Source of the DNA: Anthropogastromicrobium sp963626545
Lineage (GTDB): Bacteria > Bacillota > Clostridia > Lachnospirales > Lachnospiraceae
DNA: 64,000 nt
Reading direction: 5' to 3'
Assembly (NCBI GenBank): GCA_963626545.1
Contig: CAVFYJ010000001.1
Location: 34,989-98,988, forward strand
This document shows, one piece after another, positions 58,699-64,000 of the stretch. Made by a program: the position numbers and the translations under genes. Each line of letters begins with the position of its first letter. Within the stretch, counting starts at the first letter, position 1. The notes under the pieces are model-generated. The model was not told where the DNA came from. It did not search any database and was given only the letters and a program-made list of their open reading frames with translations.

Positions 58699-59928
58699 AT
58701 GAGTAAAGTAATCGTAATCGGCGGTGGTGCCGCCGGAATGATGGCTGCTATCAAGGCAGCCGCAAACGGTCATGAGGTGACATTGTTCGAGAAAAATGAA
58801 AAGCTCGGCAAAAAGATCTACATCACCGGAAAAGGCCGTTGTAATGTCACCAACGCCTCCGATATGGAGACGATCATGAGTCAGATCGTGACCAATCCAC
58901 GCTTTTTGTACAGCGCATTCTCTGATTGCAGCAATACCGATGTGATGGAGATGATCGAAAACGGTGGCTGTCCGTTGAAAGTCGAGCGTGGTCAGCGCGT
59001 CTTCCCAGAGTCCGACAAGTCTTCTGACATCATCAGCTGCTTTGCGCATCTGTTAAAAAAGGCTGGTGTGCAAGTCCTATTTAATAAGGAAGTAATGCAT
59101 ATCCTCACCGAGGATGGACGTGCAGTCGGTGTGTCACTTTCCGACGGCAAAAAGATGAACGCCGATGCGGTGGTGATGGCAACTGGCGGTCTTTCCTATG
59201 CATCCACTGGCTCTACCGGAGACGGACATCGCATGGCAAAAGAACTTGGTCACACCGTCACACCGTGTTATCCAGCACTCGTGCCAGTCAACACAAAAGA
59301 AGACTGGTGTCGTGCTCTTCAGGGTCTTGCCCTTAAAAATGTCACCTTTATCGTAAAAGATGGCAAGAAGAAGCTGTACGAGGACTTTGGCGAGATGCTC
59401 TTTACCCATTTCGGCATTAGTGGTCCGCTTGTGCTCAGTGCAAGCAGCAAGATTGTCAAAAAGCTCGAGAAAGGACCGCTTGCAGCGTTTATCGACTTAA
59501 AGCCAGCGCTCACCACCGAGCAGCTTGACGCACGTCTTCTTCGCGATTTCTCACAGGAGAAGAATAAGCAGTTTAAAAATGCATTAAACGGCCTCTTCCC
59601 GGCACGCCTTGCCGAGCAGATCGTCATTCTTTCCGGCATCGATCCAGACAAGGAAGTCAATGCAATCACAAAGGAAGAACGCGCAAAGCTGATCTCCTTA
59701 ACCAAAAATCTACCATTGACCATTCTTAGTGTCAGGGGTTATAATGAAGCCATCATCACGCAGGGCGGCGTCAAGGTGCAGGAGGTACAGCCAAAGACCA
59801 TGGAGTCCAAGCTCGTATCAGGACTGTACTTTGCAGGCGAACTTCTCGACATCGACGCCCTCACCGGCGGCTATAATTTGCAGCTCGCGTGGTCTACGGG
59901 AAGTTTGGCCGGGGATAGCGTTTATTAA
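58699..59928 (+). CDS. BaiN/RdsA family NAD(P)/FAD-dependent oxidoreductase (HI0933 family)
   Basis: 409 aa from ATG 58699; a TTG at 58684 in frame is less likely. VIGGGAAGMMAAIKAA at the N-terminus binds FAD, followed by GKGRCNVTNAS, TGGLSYASTGSTGDGHRMA, GEMLFTHFGISGP and the C-terminal AGELLDIDALTGGYNLQLAWSTG typical of the family. Substrate not defined; some relatives act on bile-acid intermediates but the family is broad. First gene of the cmk-ispH-rpsA operon (15 nt gap). Confidence 0.85.
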   Translation: MSKVIVIGGGAAGMMAAIKAAANGHEVTLFEKNEKLGKKIYITGKGRCNVTNASDMETIMSQIVTNPRFLYSAFSDCSNTDVMEMIENGGCPLKVERGQRVFPESDKSSDIISCFAHLLKKAGVQVLFNKEVMHILTEDGRAVGVSLSDGKKMNADAVVMATGGLSYASTGSTGDGHRMAKELGHTVTPCYPALVPVNTKEDWCRALQGLALKNVTFIVKDGKKKLYEDFGEMLFTHFGISGPLVLSASSKIVKKLEKGPLAAFIDLKPALTTEQLDARLLRDFSQEKNKQFKNALNGLFPARLAEQIVILSGIDPDKEVNAITKEERAKLISLTKNLPLTILSVRGYNEAIITQGGVKVQEVQPKTMESKLVSGLYFAGELLDIDALTGGYNLQLAWSTGSLAGDSVY

Positions 59929-59943
59929 AAAGGAGAAAACAAA

Positions 59944-60609
59944 ATGGGCTTTAACATTGCAATCGATGGTCCGGCAGGAGCCGGAAAAAGTACCATCGCA
60001 AAGCTTGCCGCAAGCGAGCTTTCCTATATTTATATAGACACAGGCGCTATGTATCGCGCAATCGGTCTGTATGTGTACCGCAAGCAGGTACCAGAAGACG
60101 ATAAGCAGGCGATTGGCGAGGCAGCCAAGGAGACTGAGGTCACGATCCGTTATATTGACGGAGAGCGCCACGTTTATTTAAACGGCGAAGATGTCAGCGA
60201 AGAAATTCGCAAGGAGCATATCGGTCATATGGCATCGGTTGTCGGTGCAGTACCGGCAGTGCGAGCGCATCTGTTAGCGCTTCAGAGACAGATCGCAAAA
60301 GAAAATGACATCATCATGGACGGAAGAGACATCGGCACTTGCATTCTTCCAAATGCAGACGTGAAGATCTTTCTGACGGCAACTCCAGAGGAGCGTGCGA
60401 GAAGACGTCACATTGAACTCGTAGCAAAAGGCGAAGAGAAGACATATGACGAAGTATTAGCGGATATCAAAGAGCGCGACTACCGCGATACCCACAGAGA
60501 CATCGCACCATTAAAGCAGGCCGATGACGCCGTTTATCTGGATACCTCCAATATGACTATCGAAGAGGCGGCTGCGAAGGTGGTTGAGCTCGCAAAGGCG
60601 GCACACTGA
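59944..60609 (+). CDS. cmk: Cytidylate kinase
   Basis: 221 aa, AAAGGAG site. P-loop GPAGAGKST (about 9-17), IYIDTGAMYRA, GRDIGTCILPNADVKIFLTA and RDYRDTHRDIAPLKQADDA are all typical of Cmk. It phosphorylates CMP and dCMP. The stop shares one base with the ispH start. Confidence 0.96.
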   Translation: MGFNIAIDGPAGAGKSTIAKLAASELSYIYIDTGAMYRAIGLYVYRKQVPEDDKQAIGEAAKETEVTIRYIDGERHVYLNGEDVSEEIRKEHIGHMASVVGAVPAVRAHLLALQRQIAKENDIIMDGRDIGTCILPNADVKIFLTATPEERARRRHIELVAKGEEKTYDEVLADIKERDYRDTHRDIAPLKQADDAVYLDTSNMTIEEAAAKVVELAKAAH

Positions 60610-61475
60610 TGGAAGTCATTCTTGCAAAGAGCGCGGGCTTTTGCTTTGGCGTGCGCCGCGCAGTCAACGAGGTTTACCGCTGTCTCGAGGAGGAGAAGGA
60701 TACTCCAATCTACACCTTCGGCCCCATCATTCACAACGATGAGGTGGTAAATGATTTAAAGAATAAGGGCGTGCGGGTGGTCGATACCTTAGAGGAACTT
60801 GCCACACTCCCAAAGGGCATCGTCATCATCCGATCCCATGGTGTCAGTCGCGACACCGAGATGCAGATGCGCTCCCTTGGTATGCAGGTCATTGATATGA
60901 CTTGTCCGTTTGTCAAAAAGATTCACCGTCTTGTCGAGGAGAAATCCTCGCAGGGCTGTCAGATCGTCATTGCCGGAAATCCGGTGCATCCAGAGGTGCA
61001 GGGCATTGTCGGATGGAGTACAAACGGCGCACAGGTAGTCAGAGACGCCGAGGAGGCGGATGCGCTTACGCTCGATCCGACTCGCCCAGTTTTTGTGGCA
61101 GCACAAACGACATTTCACTACATTAAATTTCAAAATATAGTTGACCAATTTGAAAAAAAAGAGTACAATATAAATTGCGTTAACACTATCTGCAATGCAA
61201 CCAGAAACCGGCAGGAGGAAGCAGCACGCCTCGCAGCCTCAGTGGATGGAATGCTAGTCATCGGTGGGAGCCATAGCTCCAACACGCAGAAGCTGTTTGA
61301 AATATGCAAAAAGGAATGTAATAATACCCATTACATACAAACCGCTGAGGGCCTAGACACTAATTGGTTTTTGACAGCAGACAGGGTGGGTGTTACAGGA
61401 GGGGCTTCAACCCCGAATATAATCATTGAGGAGGTTCTACACCATGTCAGACGAATTCGGACAATTATTAAGTGA
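60609..61475 (+). CDS. ispH: 4-hydroxy-3-methylbut-2-enyl diphosphate reductase
   Basis: 288 aa. Three cluster cysteines are in AGFCFGVRRAV (C12), MTCPFVKK (about C98) and the NTICNATRNRQ segment; the GGSHSSNT stretch and the C-terminal VTGGASTPNIIIEEV match IspH. Its 4Fe-4S cluster makes IPP and DMAPP in the non-mevalonate pathway. In many Clostridia IspH is fused to an S1-domain protein; here the genes are separate but overlap by 32 nt. Confidence 0.96.
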   Translation: MEVILAKSAGFCFGVRRAVNEVYRCLEEEKDTPIYTFGPIIHNDEVVNDLKNKGVRVVDTLEELATLPKGIVIIRSHGVSRDTEMQMRSLGMQVIDMTCPFVKKIHRLVEEKSSQGCQIVIAGNPVHPEVQGIVGWSTNGAQVVRDAEEADALTLDPTRPVFVAAQTTFHYIKFQNIVDQFEKKEYNINCVNTICNATRNRQEEAARLAASVDGMLVIGGSHSSNTQKLFEICKKECNNTHYIQTAEGLDTNWFLTADRVGVTGGASTPNIIIEEVLHHVRRIRTIIK

Positions 61476-62511
61476 ACAGAAAGAAGTTGCAATTAGCCAG
61501 GGCGCTGTTGTATCCGGCCAGGTTATTGCAGTAAAGGAAGACGAGATTGTCCTAAATATAGGATACAAAGCAGATGCTGTCATTAGCCGTAACGAGTTTA
61601 CTAGCACCCCAAATGCAAATCTCTGCGAGCTTGTAAAGGTTGGCGATGAGATCGAGGCTAAGGTTGTTAAGATGAACGATGGCGAGGGCCAGGTTCAGCT
61701 GTCTGTACGTAAGCTGCAGGCTGAGAGAGGAAGCAAGGTTCTTGAGGATGCATTCGAGAACAAGACTGTATTAAAGGCAGTTGTTACTGAGATCTCCACT
61801 GGCGGATTAAGCGTTGTTGTTGATCAGACCAGAGTATTCATTCCGGCAAGCCTGGTATCCGACGTATACGAGAAGAATCTCGAGAAGTACAAGGGACAGG
61901 AAGTTGAGTTTATCATCACTGAGTTCAACCCGAAGAAGCACAGAATCATCGGTAACTGCAAGGAACTGATCGTTGAGAAGAAGAAGAAGATGCAGGAAGA
62001 GCTCTTCGCAAAACTTGAGGTTGGTCAGACCGTTGAGGGTACTGTAAAGAACGTTACTGATTTCGGTGCATTCGTAGATTTAGGCGGAGCAGATGGTCTG
62101 CTTCACATTTCTGAGATGAGTTGGGGCCGTATCGAGAACCCGAAGAAGGTATTCAAGAGCGGTGACAAGGTTAAGGTTCTTGTAAAGGCTATCGATGGAA
62201 ATCGTATCGCACTGAGCATGAAGTTCCCAGAGGCAAATCCGTGGAAGGATGCTGAGGAGAAGTTTGCAGTTGGTACTGTTGTTACCGGTAAGGTAGCTCG
62301 TATGACCGACTTTGGTGCATTCGTAGAGTTAGAGTCTGGCGTTGATGCTCTGCTTCACGTTTCCCAGATCTCTAGAGAGCGCGTTGAGAAGCCACAGGAT
62401 GTTCTGTCCATCGGCCAGGAAATCACCGCTAAGGTTGTTGACCTGAACGTAGAGGCTAAGAAGATCAGCCTGAGCATGAAGTCTCTTGCAAACGACGAGG
62501 CACAGGATTGA
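61444..62511 (+). CDS. rpsA: S1 domain RNA-binding protein, ribosomal protein S1-like
   Basis: 355 aa from ATG 61444, with GAGGAGG inside the end of ispH; the TTG at 61426 lies in that site and is rejected. Four S1-type repeats can be seen (about 15-85, 100-165, 185-260 and 270-345), the last two strongest (VEGTVKNVTDFGAFVDLGGADGLLHISE and VTGKVARMTDFGAFVELESGVDALLHVS). It binds mRNA at the ribosome or acts as a general RNA-binding factor. Low-GC S1 proteins with four repeats are shorter than the six-repeat E. coli form. Confidence 0.9.
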   Translation: MSDEFGQLLSEQKEVAISQGAVVSGQVIAVKEDEIVLNIGYKADAVISRNEFTSTPNANLCELVKVGDEIEAKVVKMNDGEGQVQLSVRKLQAERGSKVLEDAFENKTVLKAVVTEISTGGLSVVVDQTRVFIPASLVSDVYEKNLEKYKGQEVEFIITEFNPKKHRIIGNCKELIVEKKKKMQEELFAKLEVGQTVEGTVKNVTDFGAFVDLGGADGLLHISEMSWGRIENPKKVFKSGDKVKVLVKAIDGNRIALSMKFPEANPWKDAEEKFAVGTVVTGKVARMTDFGAFVELESGVDALLHVSQISRERVEKPQDVLSIGQEITAKVVDLNVEAKKISLSMKSLANDEAQD

Positions 62512-62594
62512 TTCAGACCATTACAGGAGTTTCAGAAATCCAAACAATTACAAGATAATTGAAAATCGCTTTCGAAAAGAGAGTAAAATAAAAA

Positions 62595-62632
62595 GAACCG
62601 CTACACAAATTCTTTTGTGTGGCGGTTTTTTT
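62595..62632. terminator. Intrinsic terminator between convergent genes
   Basis: AACCGC.ACACAAA and TTTGTGT.GCGGTT arms, TTCT loop, run of seven T. Confidence 0.9.
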
Positions 62633-62633
62633 G

Positions 62634-63812
62634 TTATGAGAATAGCTCCGGCGGAGCCTCCTGCACTTCCTCGGACGGCGCCGGAGTCGCACTGTGCAGT
62701 GCGTTCTCTAAAATATTATGTGCATAGGCAAGCATAAAGTCCGGGTCATCGATATATTCTGTAAAGAGCTGTTTTGAGGAATAGTCCTCCTTATAGACAT
62801 CAAACATGTCCTCATGGGAGAGAGGGAGGAAGGTGCTTGTATTCTTTGTATAACAGGTAGCGGCGGTCGCCTGAACACGATGCTCGGTGTCGACGTACTG
62901 ACCGACCTTCTTGTGAACAGCACGATCCTCATCTGGCAGATAATAATAATCCTTATAGTTATCAAAGAAATACTTCAATTCACCCGTAAAGGCGCGGATC
63001 TCTACGATAATTTGATTCGCGCGGATTGACAGGCGGCAAAGTGGCAGCTCACATGTCACAGCAACGGGTACCTTAACCGAGCNNNNNNNNNNNNNNNNNN
63101 NNNNNNNNNNNNNNNNNNNNNNNNNNNNNNNNNNNNNNNNATCCACTACAATCGTTAAGGAAGAGGAAGTGGTGCTTAATGAGAACCCGGCGAGTGTCCA
63201 TTCACTGCGGAAAATATCCAGATAAGACAGCAATGGCATAATCTGGGGCATTGCCTTTAAGTCTTCCTCATTGTGAAGCAGCAGCACCTGATACAGACGG
63301 TCATCCCTTGTTTCTAGGTAATCCTTGTAGACGGTGATCATTTCCTTGCCGGTAGCCTGGTCCTGACGCGGAATATTCAGATAGTTTTCCAGTGTTGCAA
63401 GCTTTAGATTTTCTAGCTGCAGCATTGTTTTTACCGGACGCAGGTGGCGATACAGATCAAAGCTTCGTATATTGTCAAGGACATCGGTCTCAAGTCCGTA
63501 AGCTGCTGCACATTTTTTCAAAAACGGAAGATCAAAGGTCTCACCGTTAAAAGATACAATGACCTGATAATTACTGAGAAAAGAAAAAAAGTCCTCAAGG
63601 ATTTCTTGTTCTGAGGTCAACGAGTCCGAAAACCACTGACGGATATGCCATTCCATCTGCTGGTGATAGACTGCGCCGATCAGATAAACCGAGGAGGTGG
63701 CAGGCGTCAGACCTGTCGTCTCGATATCAAGAAAAACAAGATCCTTTAAGGGTGCAATTGCATGAGAATCATAAAATTGCGGGATCGAAAATGTTTTACT
63801 AATTACAATCAT
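62634..63812 (-). CDS. RNase H-like exonuclease domain protein (YprB type), interrupted by assembly gap
   Basis: About 392 aa including roughly 20 unknown residues across 58 N. The N-terminal half carries exonuclease motifs FLDIETTG (Asp, Glu), VSFNGETFDLPFL and LLHNEEDLKAM (Asp), as in the RNase_H_2/YprB family of 3'-5' exonuclease-like proteins. The C-terminal part is poorly conserved. The frame is open on both sides of the gap; since 58 is not a multiple of three, either the gap size is an estimate or the frame is not certain. It uses a GGGGG-type site before ATG 63812. Upstream to the window edge (63813-64000) is AT-rich with no feature I can support. Confidence 0.75.
   Translation of the reverse strand: MIVISKTFSIPQFYDSHAIAPLKDLVFLDIETTGLTPATSSVYLIGAVYHQQMEWHIRQWFSDSLTSEQEILEDFFSFLSNYQVIVSFNGETFDLPFLKKCAAAYGLETDVLDNIRSFDLYRHLRPVKTMLQLENLKLATLENYLNIPRQDQATGKEMITVYKDYLETRDDRLYQVLLLHNEEDLKAMPQIMPLLSYLDIFRSEWTLAGFSLSTTSSSLTIVVDXXXXXXXXXXXXXXXXXXXXSVKVPVAVTCELPLCRLSIRANQIIVEIRAFTGELKYFFDNYKDYYYLPDEDRAVHKKVGQYVDTEHRVQATAATCYTKNTSTFLPLSHEDMFDVYKEDYSSKQLFTEYIDDPDFMLAYAHNILENALHSATPAPSEEVQEAPPELFS
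63083..63140. other. Assembly gap (58 N)
   Basis: Unresolved bases within the RNase H-like gene; the flanks do not show an evident repeat. Confidence 0.99.
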
Positions 63813-64000
63813 TGAAATTCCCCCGTTTTATAAATAAGTCACAAGACTAAAAAGCTTTTGAAAGTGAATCTTAAAAATTTCTTACAGTATATCACAAATG
63901 AAGGTGTAAGTCAAATTGAGAATTGCCTCTCTATTTTGAGCTTTGCTGTCAAGCATTTTTGAAAATGTCCCAAAATAATTGAAACATTAGCCCCGGCTTT

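Noticed and set aside
61426..61443. TTG start for rpsA upstream of ATG 61444
   Set aside because: It would place the start inside the GAGGAGG ribosome site that serves ATG 61444.

Overview
This window looks like the chromosome of a spore-forming, strictly anaerobic member of the Clostridia, most probably a Lachnospiraceae gut bacterium. The reasons are the sporulation genes (spoIIGA, sigE, sigG), strong AGGAGG-type ribosome sites, Fe-S-rich flavoenzymes, a sodium-pump decarboxylase operon, and families common in that group (DUF1292, DUF4867, DUF5685, DUF3343, BaiN-type flavoproteins). The species cannot be named from sequence reading alone. I saw no rRNA, tRNA, CRISPR array, prophage or insertion sequence. 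One stretch of 58 N (63083-63140) interrupts the last gene.

Layout. 1-3.8 kb: a soluble Fe-S/flavin electron-transfer module (AsrA/AsrB-like pair, then an iron-sulfur subunit and a fumarate-reductase-type flavoprotein). 4.1-8.1 kb: a CydDC-like ABC exporter pair followed by a YgbA_NO protein. 8.1-14.7 kb: a secreted DUF885 peptidase, a membrane-anchored deacetylase-like protein, a PLP aminotransferase, a small transcription unit and a cytosolic deacetylase. 15-18 kb: transaldolase, a fucose/arabinose-isomerase-type protein and a DUF4867 protein. 18.1-23.2 kb: gltX, a DUF1292 protein, then a UvrD-like helicase and ychF on the minus strand. 23.5-35.9 kb: a slimmed division and cell-wall cluster (rsmH, ftsL, two class B PBPs, murD, ftsW-type, murA, ftsQ, ftsZ). 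36-44.6 kb: spoIIGA-sigE, a zinc-ribbon/DUF5685/DnaJ cluster, an MBOAT plus DHHW pair, a small export protein, and sigG inverted. 44.8-52.7 kb: HAD phosphatase, pepF, nitroreductase, DD-carboxypeptidase, DUF3343, PdaA-like lipoprotein, M18 aminopeptidase. 53-58.6 kb: a five-gene biotin-dependent sodium-pump decarboxylase operon with two different carboxyltransferase subunits. 58.7-62.5 kb: baiN-like, cmk, ispH and rpsA. End: an RNase H-like exonuclease.

Two things are not explained by the genes. First, a family of diverged intergenic elements with a CCCGGAAGTTTTACGAAGG end and a GCGGTGAGGCGACAAAACAA core occurs about ten times, often within about 10-90 nt after a stop codon and before (once inside) an intrinsic terminator. 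Second, a separate palindromic element bounded by GTTCAC and GTGAAC, with an outer GTAAC, occurs four or five times. The most interesting gene-level observation is the decarboxylase operon, whose parts list matches both a sodium-pumping decarboxylase and the three activities of a transcarboxylase.
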